DNA of 33,052 nt from JABDKJ01 sp039028335 (lineage in GTDB: Bacteria; Bacteroidota; Bacteroidia; Flavobacteriales_D; JABDKJ01): NCBI GenBank assembly GCA_039028335.1, contig JBCCIF010000031.1, forward strand, positions 1-33,052. Reading direction: 5' to 3'. Position numbers and translations under genes: made by a program. Shown here piece by piece: positions 16,374-24,398 of the stretch; the stretch's first letter is position 1; every line of letters starts with the position of its first letter. Below the pieces are notes generated by a model, which saw nothing but the letters and a program-made list of their open reading frames with translations, was not told the origin of the DNA and did not search any database.

Positions 16374-16418
16374 TTTCAGCGAATCGCTGCACTTCTTAAA
16401 ATAGTTATTCCGAAATAT

Positions 16419-17942
16419 TTGCCACACCTATATTTTATAGGTTTTGCTTTAATAGTTATAGGTCTTTCACTTGGGGTTTTTCTTATAAGTCTAGGTACAT
16501 TTATTGCGCTAGGAGCCTGGATCATTGATGCTTTGCTCACGGACTTTTCTTTTGCATTTAAATTCAAAAAGTTTTTTGCTAAAAAAGGCCTTGTATTTAT
16601 CGTCTGCATATTTCTCATCCATGTTCTGGGATTAATTTTTACACAAGACTTTGACTATGCTTTAAAGGATTTGCGCATAAAACTCCCCCTTCTGGCCTTA
16701 CCTATAATTATGGCGGGAGCCCCTAATTTAAAGCAAAGTGGAAGAGAATGGCTTATAAAGGTTTTTATTCTGTCCTTATTTGTTTCTAGCCTGATTTCAT
16801 TTTATGTCATATTCACAGAGCGCCCTGCAGACCTTCGAGTAGCAATGTTGTTTTCTTCTCACATAAGAATTGGATTAATGATTGCTTTAGCCCTTTTTCT
16901 AATATTCCATCTTTGGAAAAACCAAGGGAAGATTTGGAAAGTCCTTTTTGTTCTCATTGGGAGCTGGTTGATATACTTTCTTTACAAAGCCCAATTAACT
17001 ACAGGATTAATGGTGTTTTTCATTGCAGCATTAACACTTGCAGTAAAATGGTCAATCTCGAACTGGGAAAGAGGGATGTCAAGAATTCTCATATTGGGCA
17101 ATTTGGGAATCGCTGTTTTTGTATTTGTTTATTTCTCTGCATTGCGCAACAGTTATTTTGAAGCAAAGGATGATTTGAAGAGTCTTGAGCAATTAAGTCC
17201 AAAAGGTGAAAAGTATATACACAATACTGAATCGACCTATAGAGAGAATGGCTATAGAGTAGACATTTATTGGGCTCCCAAAGAAATCGAATCAGGTTGG
17301 AACAAAATAGCAAACAAGGGGCTTAATGAGAAGGATGACTTAGGACAAATGATTAAAAGCACATTGAAGCGTTATATGACTTCCAAAGGGTTGAGAAAAG
17401 ATGCCTCTGGACTTGATTCCTTGACCAATGTGGATATCAAGAATATTTTGAGTGGAAAAACAAACTATCTTCAAGATGAATGGAATCCGATTCAAAAGAG
17501 ATTCAATGAATTGGCATTTGAATGGACGAATTATGAAAATAGAGGAAATCCCTCTGGAAATTCTCTTTTTATGCGCACGGAATTTTGGAAAGCCGGATGG
17601 AGCGTATTTAAGTCGAATTTTTTCTTTGGGACGGGTTCGGGTGATGTAAGAAATGAAGTACTGAGTGAATATGAAAGAAATGGAACCTTATTGACGGAAA
17701 ACTACCGATATAGAATCCATAATCAATACTTGACCTTCGCAGCCACTTTTGGGGTATTTGGCCTACTACTTTTAATGGCCTTTCTTTTTTATCCTGTGTT
17801 GTTTGAAAAGAAGACGTATATCTATTTCGCTTTTGTTTTGATTTGGGCCTTGAGTTTCCTGACAGAGGACACGCTCGAAACGCAAGTTGGTGCTACGTTT
17901 TATGCTTTTTTCTCTTCCTTTTTCTTGAGCGCCAGAGACTGA
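16419..17942 (+). CDS. O-antigen ligase/polymerase-like (Wzy_C) membrane protein
   Basis: The 507-residue protein has about ten hydrophobic helices and a long soluble loop (about residues 245-400) before two C-terminal helices. That is the layout of WaaL/Wzy proteins, which join or polymerise O-antigen on the periplasmic side. In the loop and after it are MRTEFWKAGW, FGTGSGD and RIHNQYLTF, matching the conserved R, G-G-D and H-N-x-Y positions. The start is unsure: TTG at 16419 is the first standard start after the previous in-frame stop at 16371, and no ATG is available. Its 3' end overlaps the convergent glycosyltransferase gene by 43 bp. Ligase and polymerase cannot be told apart by sequence. 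Confidence 0.82.
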   Translation: MPHLYFIGFALIVIGLSLGVFLISLGTFIALGAWIIDALLTDFSFAFKFKKFFAKKGLVFIVCIFLIHVLGLIFTQDFDYALKDLRIKLPLLALPIIMAGAPNLKQSGREWLIKVFILSLFVSSLISFYVIFTERPADLRVAMLFSSHIRIGLMIALALFLIFHLWKNQGKIWKVLFVLIGSWLIYFLYKAQLTTGLMVFFIAALTLAVKWSISNWERGMSRILILGNLGIAVFVFVYFSALRNSYFEAKDDLKSLEQLSPKGEKYIHNTESTYRENGYRVDIYWAPKEIESGWNKIANKGLNEKDDLGQMIKSTLKRYMTSKGLRKDASGLDSLTNVDIKNILSGKTNYLQDEWNPIQKRFNELAFEWTNYENRGNPSGNSLFMRTEFWKAGWSVFKSNFFFGTGSGDVRNEVLSEYERNGTLLTENYRYRIHNQYLTFAATFGVFGLLLLMAFLFYPVLFEKKTYIYFAFVLIWALSFLTEDTLETQVGATFYAFFSSFFLSARD

Positions 17943-18676
17943 TTTTCTATGTGCTTTTGCAATTTATCGTACTTCAACCAAACATACTTAGCAGAAATCC
18001 TGCTGATTTCGTAGCCTACGCGCCCATCTAGAAACCCGAGCTGCATGATAAAGTGCTTAAAGAATCGAGCAATCGGCTTCAGACGGAAGTTATAAAATCC
18101 GGGCCTAATATTTTTCTTTATTAAATCGTGAACGGCATAATCCGCATACCTATCCATTTTGGCTAAGTAATGTTCGGTGCTTTTGTATGTATTGTGTACT
18201 AGCTTTTGCTTGAGAAAACCTTCCTTGCCATTTGTAATGATCTCTTCGTGCACCCAATTATCATTATATCTACAATTGTCCCTTTGAAAAAGGCGGACAA
18301 CTTTATCTCCTTGCCAGCCGCTGTAGCGCACATGCTTTCCCATGAAGAAATTTTTTCTTTTGATCCAATATGCTTTATGCTTCGGATTTTTAATTTCTTG
18401 CAGGATTTCTTCAGCTAGTTCAGAAGGGCACCTTTCATCTGCATCTAAAAGAATTATCCATTCAAATTCTGCCTGAGGAATTGCCCAATTTTTTTGTGAA
18501 GCTGGGTTATCATATTTGCGCTTCAATATTCGTGCTCCTTTGCTTTGAGCAATGGCTATTGTATTGTCAGTGCTATATGAATCTACCACAATTCGCTCAC
18601 TTGCCCAGGACAGGGAATCCAGACAAGCACCAATATTATCTTCTTCATTATATGTCGTAACAATCGCGCTAATCAA
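17900..18676 (-). CDS. Family 2 glycosyltransferase (LPS-core WaaE/KdtX-like)
   Basis: This 258-residue GT-A fold enzyme has the nucleotide-sugar entry motif TTYNEEDNI (7-15), D32 in VVDSYSTDNT, and the DxD metal site D78-A79-D80 (LLDADE). The NFFMGKHVRYSGW and WVHEEI stretches resemble the WaaE/KdtX beta-1,4-glucosyltransferase group that decorates the lipopolysaccharide inner core. The start is TTG at 18676, giving (M)ISAIVTTYNEE as in relatives. The 8-nt overlap TTGATTAG with the MurF-Alr stop suggests coupling. It is convergent with, and overlaps, the O-antigen ligase-like gene, so two lipopolysaccharide-type genes sit side by side on opposite strands. Confidence 0.87.
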   Translation of the reverse strand: MISAIVTTYNEEDNIGACLDSLSWASERIVVDSYSTDNTIAIAQSKGARILKRKYDNPASQKNWAIPQAEFEWIILLDADERCPSELAEEILQEIKNPKHKAYWIKRKNFFMGKHVRYSGWQGDKVVRLFQRDNCRYNDNWVHEEIITNGKEGFLKQKLVHNTYKSTEHYLAKMDRYADYAVHDLIKKNIRPGFYNFRLKPIARFFKHFIMQLGFLDGRVGYEISRISAKYVWLKYDKLQKHIENQSLALKKKEEKKA

Positions 18677-21089
18677 AATAAAATATACGCTTTACTCTTT
18701 GAGAAACATTTGCAAGCAATTCATATGGAATGGTATTCATTTCGCTTGCGGTTTTTAAAATAGATTTTGAAGGACCAAAGAACTCTACTTCGTCTCCAAT
18801 CTTTGCATCAATTCCATTTAGGTTTATCATGCACATATCCATACAAATATTGCCCAAAGTTTCGGTCTGCTGGCCGCACACAATGACACTACCATTCCCG
18901 TTACCAAAAGAGCGATGAATTCCATCTGCATAGCCTAAAGGAACAATTCCGATTTTGGTATGACCGCTTGCTTTAAAGGACCTAGAATATCCTACAGAAT
19001 CACCTTCGGCAATTTCTTTTATTTGAGAAATGGTGCTTTTCAATCGTATAGCTGGCTCCAAAAAAGCCTGTTCTTCCTTTATTGGAGACACACCATAAAG
19101 CCCTATTCCTAGGCGAACCATTCCCATATGGTGCTTTGGAAAACGAGAAATTCCAGATGTATTTAGAGCATGATAGAAAACATCTTCTAAATCCAAGATA
19201 CCAGCCATTCGATCAAATTTATCAAGCTGATTCTTGGTGAACGTGTCATAATTAGAATCGTCACTTGCTGCCAAATGCGTAAAAACCGATACTACATCAA
19301 AAGGAAATGACTTCAATTCTTCTTTTAGCTCATCAATTTCATTCTCCAAAAAGCCTAGACGGTGCATGCCTGTGTCAAGTTTCAGGTGCACCTTCAAACC
19401 ATTTGAAAAACCATCATAGGCGGATAAAGATTCAAAAGAATAGATAGCTGGTTCAAGGTTAAATTCAGCTAATTTCGCTGGTTGTGGATCCTCTGGGTTC
19501 ATTACAATAATGGGCAAGCTAATGTTCTTTTCGCGAAGTGCGATGCCTTCATCTGCGTAAGCTACAGCCAAATAATCGACATTGTTTTTTTCCAACATTT
19601 CAGCGATTTCGTGACCTCCAGCTCCGTAAGAAAAGGCTTTTACCATAGCGCAGAGCCGAACGTCATCGCCAATCTTCTTTCGGTAAAAATTGAGATTTTT
19701 TTCCATTAAACTCAGGTCAACCTCTAAAACACTTTGATGTGCTTGTTTTTCAAACTTTTGAGTGACTTGTTCTAGTTCAAATGAACGAGATCCCTTTACT
19801 AAAACAGTCGAATTTTGAAAGGTTCCTACATTGGTCTTATCCAAGAATGATGCGGTATCTGTATAGAACAAAGTACTTTCTTTATTAAATGCTTGAGCAT
19901 AGGGCTTTGCGTCTTCGCCTATTAAGTGAACGCTTTCAAAAGAGATATCTTCAACAAATTCAGATATTCTTTTTGTTATTTCCGCGGAAGAATATCCTGT
20001 ATTGTGCATTTCAGAAAGGATCAGACTCTTCCTTTTTCTTGTTTCATCACTTTTTAATAACTCGATTGCAGCTTCAAAGGAAGATAAGTCGCTATTGTAT
20101 ACATCGTTTATGAACAAGGTGTTTCGCATTCCTTGAACCCGTTCGAGCCTCATTGCAATATTTTTCAGTTTTGCTGCTTTCTTTTGAATGTCTTCAAAAT
20201 CGATATTTAAATAGATTAAAGTGCTGATAACATGTAAGGAATTCTCAATAGAAGCATCATCAGTAAATGGGAGAACAATAGACTGATTCCGGAAAAGAGC
20301 AATGCTCTCTAACCCATTTTTAGTAATTGAGAAATTGAATGTACCCTTCCCTTTAATGGACCATGAAATCTTTTCACAAGCCAAGGGTTTTATCGCTTCA
20401 TGAACGAAGTCATCATCAGCATTATAAATAAGCGCATTGCAGCTTTTGAAGAGAATACTTTTTTCTCTTGCTTTCAAGTCTTTACTCTCAAAAAACTCAT
20501 CATGAGCGTTTCCTATATTGGTAAATATTCCAATATCTGGTTGGATAATTTTCTCCAATTTGTCCATTTCATTTTCACATGAAATTCCCGCTTCGAAAAC
20601 ACCAAGGTCGTGAACTTTTGTTATTCCGAAAATGGAGATGGGCACGCCTATTTGAGAATTATAACTCTTGGGTGTTTTCACCACGGAAAAATGATCAATA
20701 AGGGCTTCGGCCAGCCATTCTTTCACAGTAGTTTTTCCATTGCTTCCGGTTATTCCTATAATGGGAAATTTAAATTGAGAGCGATAATGGACAGCCAGTT
20801 TTTGCAGTGCATAAATAGAATTATCTACTTGAATAAAATCGGCATTTGTATAGCAGGAATAATCAATAGTCTTATCACTTATTACAAATAGCCGAACGCC
20901 TTTTTCATAAGCATCTGATAGGAAGTTGTGTCCATCAAAGTTTACTCCTTTGATAGCAAAAAAACACATCCCATTGCTATTCCAAATTTTGCGACTATCG
21001 AAGGAAACAGATTTTAGAAAAAGCTCTCCTTTTCCGGCCAAATGTGTGCCTTGGCAAATAGAAGCGATTTCATTTATGGAATAATTCAT
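18669..21089 (-). CDS. Bifunctional MurF ligase / alanine racemase fusion
   Basis: The 806-residue protein joins two peptidoglycan enzymes. Residues 1-450 are MurF, which adds D-Ala-D-Ala to UDP-MurNAc-tripeptide, with ATP loop GSNGKTT (115-121) and a DVYNSDLSSFEA substrate motif near 329-340. Residues about 453-806 are alanine racemase, with PLP lysine K484 (AMVKAFSYGAGG), the barrel motif MVRLGIGLYG (657-666) and the second catalytic tyrosine Y701 (GYSRSF). The fusion is known in Bacteroidota and supplies D-Ala directly to the ligase pathway. It follows tdk by 9 bp and overlaps the glycosyltransferase start by 8 nt. Confidence 0.95.
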   Translation of the reverse strand: MNYSINEIASICQGTHLAGKGELFLKSVSFDSRKIWNSNGMCFFAIKGVNFDGHNFLSDAYEKGVRLFVISDKTIDYSCYTNADFIQVDNSIYALQKLAVHYRSQFKFPIIGITGSNGKTTVKEWLAEALIDHFSVVKTPKSYNSQIGVPISIFGITKVHDLGVFEAGISCENEMDKLEKIIQPDIGIFTNIGNAHDEFFESKDLKAREKSILFKSCNALIYNADDDFVHEAIKPLACEKISWSIKGKGTFNFSITKNGLESIALFRNQSIVLPFTDDASIENSLHVISTLIYLNIDFEDIQKKAAKLKNIAMRLERVQGMRNTLFINDVYNSDLSSFEAAIELLKSDETRKRKSLILSEMHNTGYSSAEITKRISEFVEDISFESVHLIGEDAKPYAQAFNKESTLFYTDTASFLDKTNVGTFQNSTVLVKGSRSFELEQVTQKFEKQAHQSVLEVDLSLMEKNLNFYRKKIGDDVRLCAMVKAFSYGAGGHEIAEMLEKNNVDYLAVAYADEGIALREKNISLPIIVMNPEDPQPAKLAEFNLEPAIYSFESLSAYDGFSNGLKVHLKLDTGMHRLGFLENEIDELKEELKSFPFDVVSVFTHLAASDDSNYDTFTKNQLDKFDRMAGILDLEDVFYHALNTSGISRFPKHHMGMVRLGIGLYGVSPIKEEQAFLEPAIRLKSTISQIKEIAEGDSVGYSRSFKASGHTKIGIVPLGYADGIHRSFGNGNGSVIVCGQQTETLGNICMDMCMINLNGIDAKIGDEVEFFGPSKSILKTASEMNTIPYELLANVSQRVKRIFYFD

Positions 21090-21098
21090 GAAAGATCT

Positions 21099-21674
21099 TT
21101 ATGTGCCTTCAGCTTGAACGAAGCAAGAACGACAAAGGGGTTCGTATTTGTCTGTTTCTCCTAAGACGACTAAATCGTCTCCATCACTTATTCGATGAGA
21201 AAACTGAGCCAATGCACCACAACGCATGCATATGGCATGAACTTTTGTGACATACTCAGCCTGAGCCATAAGGGTAGGAATAGGACCAAAAGGCCTCCCT
21301 TTAAAATCCATGTCGAGCCCAGCTATTATAACTCGCTTTCCAAGATTAGCAAGGTTGAAGCAAACTTTTGGCAGATTATCATCAAAGAATTGAGCCTCGT
21401 CAATCCCAATTACCTCTTCATCAGTCGTTTTATCCCATATTTCAATTGAAGATGCTGCAGGAATTGAGAGAATTGCATTGTCGTCATGGCTAATCACTTT
21501 TTCATTATCATAGCGCGTATCCACTGCAGCTTTATAAATAACCGTTTTTTGTTTCGCAATTTGAGCCCTCTTGAGTCTTCGAATTAGTTCTTCTGTCTTG
21601 CCAGAGAACATGCTTCCAACAATTACTTCTATCCAACCCGAACGTGCTTTTTTATTTTGATTCTCTAGAAACAA
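21099..21674 (-). CDS. tdk: Thymidine kinase
   Basis: This 191-residue type II thymidine kinase phosphorylates thymidine in pyrimidine salvage. It shows the P-loop GSMFSGKT (20-27), the catalytic-base motif DEAQFF with E93, the DMDFKGRPF segment (121-129) and the zinc site C149-x2-C152 and C181-x2-C184. The start is TTG at 21674. An in-frame TAG lies two codons upstream and the next Met is inside the P-loop. The resulting (M)FLENQ beginning is the same as in other Bacteroidota Tdk proteins as I remember them. It heads the minus-strand set tdk - murF/alr - glycosyltransferase. Confidence 0.95.
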   Translation of the reverse strand: MFLENQNKKARSGWIEVIVGSMFSGKTEELIRRLKRAQIAKQKTVIYKAAVDTRYDNEKVISHDDNAILSIPAASSIEIWDKTTDEEVIGIDEAQFFDDNLPKVCFNLANLGKRVIIAGLDMDFKGRPFGPIPTLMAQAEYVTKVHAICMRCGALAQFSHRISDGDDLVVLGETDKYEPLCRSCFVQAEGT

Positions 21675-21707
21675 ATACTATTCTTATTTTGACATTTGTT
21701 GAGCTCA

Positions 21708-21715
21708 CAAAAATA
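21708..21715 (-). promoter_or_regulatory. Possible -7 element TATTTTTG for tdk
   Basis: Bases 21715-21708 on the minus strand read TATTTTTG, an exact TAnnTTTG, 33 nt before the tdk TTG. No -33 TTG at normal spacing is visible, and the AT-rich context makes chance matches likely. Confidence 0.35.
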
Positions 21716-21750
21716 TTGAAATTTGTGTGCTATAATTGGACAATATAGGA

Positions 21751-22413
21751 ATGAATAAGAATACTTTCAAAAGCCTTTCAGATCTTTCTCGTGCTATTAA
21801 TGATAAAACCAATTTAATTGAAAATGGCAAGTATAGCTTAAAGGATATCGAATCTGGAATTTTAGATTTAAATGAGCTGCATGAGCGATTGATTGTTTTA
21901 AAATATAAGGCGATTGAACAGCTGGCCAATCAAAACCTTGATTCGGTTGTACATATTGCAGATGATGAAGCCGAAGATCGGCATAGCCAACAAGAAATGC
22001 AGAAACCAGAGATAAAAGCAGATGTTTCAAATGCGAATCAAATGACTATTATGGATGGCATTAATGAGGCTGAAAAAGAATTGCAGGTCGAAGAAATAGA
22101 GTCAAATTTTTCTCCTTCAGAAAGTGTGGCAGAGCACTTTCATGATCAGACGGAGAGCGTTGCAGAAAAAATGGAGAATAAATCAATTGACGCAATTAAA
22201 TCTGCTTTAAGCATAAATCAGCGTTTTTCTTTTGCAAAGAACTTATTTAATGATGATACTGCTGCATTGAATGGAATGTTGGACGAATTGGACTCTTGTA
22301 CTTCCTTGGATTCAGCACAAAAAATTTTGAGCGCAGCCGATGCCAAATTCGGATGGGACAAAGAAAATGAAGTGACGCAAGAATTTATTGAATTGGTTAA
22401 TAGGAGATTTGCT
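21751..22413 (+). CDS. Conserved Bacteroidota hypothetical protein
   Basis: The protein is 221 residues from ATG 21751 (a TTG lies 15 nt upstream; the stop codon follows at 22414-22416). Three regions can be seen. An amino-terminal helical part (about 1-60; DLNELHERLIVLKYKAIEQL) may form a coiled coil. An acidic low-complexity linker runs about 65-140. A compact C-terminal segment runs about 148-221 (SINQRFSFAKNLFNDD, FGWDKENEVTQEFIELV) and looks like the conserved part of a family I recall as unnamed in Bacteroidota. It has no signal peptide, so it is probably cytoplasmic. The end overlaps the likely TTG start of the M28 peptidase. I cannot assign a function. Confidence 0.75.
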
Positions 22414-23674
22414 TAAGAGATGGCTCTATATAGTGTTCTTCTTGTTTCTACCAACATTAATTTTTGGCCAAAACGAAACTTATCTCAGAAAACAAGCGCG
22501 AATTTTGGCTTCAGAGAAAATGCAAGGGAGAGGCTATGTTCAAAACGGACTAGAAAAAGCGGCTGGATATATTCACCATCAATTTGACAGTCTTGGATTA
22601 AAGCCTTTTGGCAAAGATTTTTGTCAAAAATTTAAGATGAGCGTTAACACTTTTCCGAGCAATCCAACATTGCGAGTTGATAATAAGGAGCTTGAAGTAG
22701 GAAAAGACTTTCAACCGGATCCGAACTCTGGAAGTGGAAATGGCATTTTTGAACCTATCGTTTTTTCAAGACGAACGATAGGAGACATTCCCGAGGTCGG
22801 AAGATTGAATATCCCGGGCAAAAAACTGATTTTAGTTTTGGATGATTTTGGTATCGAAGACAAGGACAGTTTGGCCTACTTTCGATCATTAAAATATGCC
22901 CATTCAAGGCATTTACCGGTGATTTATTTGATCGATGAGAAACTGACATGGTCAGTTGCTAGCGAGGCTAGCCCATTTCCTATCGTAGAAGTTTTAAGAG
23001 AAAATTTTGATGAGGACTCCCGAAAGATTGAATTAAACGTTCGATCAAAAATGGAGAACGAATTCGAAGCCATGAATATGATGGCGTTCATTAAAGGAAA
23101 GGTTGAACCAGATACTTTTTTGGTATTTACAGCTCACTATGATCATCTTGGAATGATAGGAAGCGATGCCTGTTTTTACGGAGCCAATGACAATGCATCT
23201 GGATGTGCGTATCTTTTGGAATTAGCTCGACATTATTCCAAGATGAATAATAAATACAGCATGGTTTTTATTGCATTTGCTGGAGAGGAAGCAGGTTTAA
23301 TCGGATCAAAATACTATGTTGAGAACCCGCTTTTTCCTCTTGACAAAATAAAATTCTTGCTCAATATAGATCTTATGGGCTTTGGTGAAGAAGGCTTGAC
23401 AGTGGTGAACGGGACGCTCTTCCCAAGCGAATTTGAAACGCTAACGGCAATTAACACTGATCAAGAATTACTGCAGAAAATCAAACTTAGAGGTCCTGCT
23501 GCCAATAGCGATCATTACTGGTTCACGCAAAAAGGGGTTCCTGCATTTTTCATATACACCTTGGGAGGAAACACCGCTTATCATGACGTATTTGACCGAT
23601 ATGAGAATTTAACATTTGCTGAGTTTAGGGACCTATTTAAACTCATCACAACATTTATCAGCACGTTTGAATAA
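22409..23674 (+). CDS. Secreted M28 family zinc aminopeptidase
   Basis: The 421-residue protein from TTG 22409 has a classic signal peptide (LLKRWLYIVFFLFLPTLIFG, cut before QNE). The frame is open to another TTG at 22388, which would put seven residues in front of the signal. The M28 dinuclear zinc ligands are all present: H243 and D245 (TAHYDHLG), D261 (GANDNASG), the E293-E294 pair (AGEEAGL), D321 (NIDLMG) and H369 (NSDHYWF). A PA-like insert probably occupies about 100-200. It would be exported and remove amino-terminal residues from peptides. It overlaps the upstream hypothetical and downstream rsmI by 8 nt each. Confidence 0.9.
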   Translation: MLKRWLYIVFFLFLPTLIFGQNETYLRKQARILASEKMQGRGYVQNGLEKAAGYIHHQFDSLGLKPFGKDFCQKFKMSVNTFPSNPTLRVDNKELEVGKDFQPDPNSGSGNGIFEPIVFSRRTIGDIPEVGRLNIPGKKLILVLDDFGIEDKDSLAYFRSLKYAHSRHLPVIYLIDEKLTWSVASEASPFPIVEVLRENFDEDSRKIELNVRSKMENEFEAMNMMAFIKGKVEPDTFLVFTAHYDHLGMIGSDACFYGANDNASGCAYLLELARHYSKMNNKYSMVFIAFAGEEAGLIGSKYYVENPLFPLDKIKFLLNIDLMGFGEEGLTVVNGTLFPSEFETLTAINTDQELLQKIKLRGPAANSDHYWFTQKGVPAFFIYTLGGNTAYHDVFDRYENLTFAEFRDLFKLITTFISTFE

Positions 23675-24341
23675 GCCAAGTTTATATATCGTTCCCACAC
23701 CTATTGGTAATTTGGAAGATATGACCCATAGGGCGATAAGAATCTTGAAAGAAGTCGACCTCGTTTTGGCAGAAGATACACGAACCAGCAAGAAGTTATT
23801 CAATCACTATGGGATAGAGACGAAAATGAGCGCCTTTCATCAACACAACGAGCACAGAATAGTGGGCTCTATCATTGACAAATTGAAGACAGGACTTCAT
23901 ATGGCCTTGGTTTCAGATGCTGGCACACCGGGGATATCTGATCCTGGTTTCTTATTGGTAAGGGCCTGTTTACAAAATGGCATAGAAGTGAGTACTTTAC
24001 CCGGTCCTACGGCATTTGTTCCTGCTCTAATAAACAGCGGGTTCCCTTGTGATCGTTTCATTTTTGAAGGGTTCTTGCCACATAAGAAGGGCAGAAAAAC
24101 CAAGATGGAATCTATAGCTTTAGAAAAAAGAACAGTGATATTATATGAGTCTCCTCATCGCATAATTAAGTGCATCGAGCAATTAAGCGAACATATCGGT
24201 GAAAGGCGAGTCTGTCTTTCTCGAGAGCTTTCAAAAGTTTATGAGGAAAATCTAATAGGCACCTGCGCAGAACTCCTGTTAAAATTTGAGAAGATAAGGC
24301 CCAAAGGAGAAATGGTTGTAATCATCCAGGGAATGCAATGA
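23667..24341 (+). CDS. rsmI: 16S rRNA 2'-O-ribose C1402 methyltransferase
   Basis: This 224-residue tetrapyrrole-methylase-fold enzyme methylates the ribose of C1402 in 16S rRNA. Signature stretches are YIVPTPIGNLEDMT at the start, AEDTRTSKKLF, SDAGTPGISDPG (the SAM-binding glycine-rich loop) and LPGPTAFVPAL. The length matches the short Bacteroidota form, lacking the C-terminal extension of E. coli RsmI. The start is TTG at 23667, giving (M)NKPSLYIVPTPIGN. The frame extends to 23616, but that part lies within the M28 gene. The 8-nt overlap TTGAATAA couples it to the peptidase. A bidirectional terminator follows 4 bp after the stop. Confidence 0.95.
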   Translation: MNKPSLYIVPTPIGNLEDMTHRAIRILKEVDLVLAEDTRTSKKLFNHYGIETKMSAFHQHNEHRIVGSIIDKLKTGLHMALVSDAGTPGISDPGFLLVRACLQNGIEVSTLPGPTAFVPALINSGFPCDRFIFEGFLPHKKGRKTKMESIALEKRTVILYESPHRIIKCIEQLSEHIGERRVCLSRELSKVYEENLIGTCAELLLKFEKIRPKGEMVVIIQGMQ

Positions 24342-24380
24342 AAAAGGCGTTTGAATTATTCAAACGCCCTTCCATTTAGT
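24341..24380. terminator. Bidirectional intrinsic terminator between rsmI and the Cys-repeat lipoprotein
   Basis: GGCGTTTGAA at 24346-24355 pairs perfectly with TTCAAACGCC at 24359-24368 around the loop TTA. The minus strand follows with TTTTT; the plus strand follows with a weaker CTTCCATTT tract. It serves the convergent rsmI and lipoprotein genes, most strongly the latter. Confidence 0.85.
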
Positions 24381-24398
24381 GTTTTGTATTAAAAGCTC

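Noticed and set aside
16378..16390. CAGCGA-A-TCGCTG inverted repeat after the S41 peptidase as a terminator
   Set aside because: The loop is a single base and no T-run follows, and the next gene on the same strand starts within 30 bp. It is more likely a chance palindrome or a minor regulatory site.
17900..21674. A polysaccharide biosynthesis island of foreign origin
   Set aside because: Only one glycosyltransferase and one ligase-like gene are present, set among core genes (murF-alr, tdk, rnpA) with no visible shift in base composition or any mobile element.
21689..21736. TTGACA (21689) and TATAAT (21731) as an enteric sigma-70 promoter
   Set aside because: The spacing of about 36 bp is far from the required 16-18, and other promoters in the window follow the Bacteroidota TAnnTTTG type.
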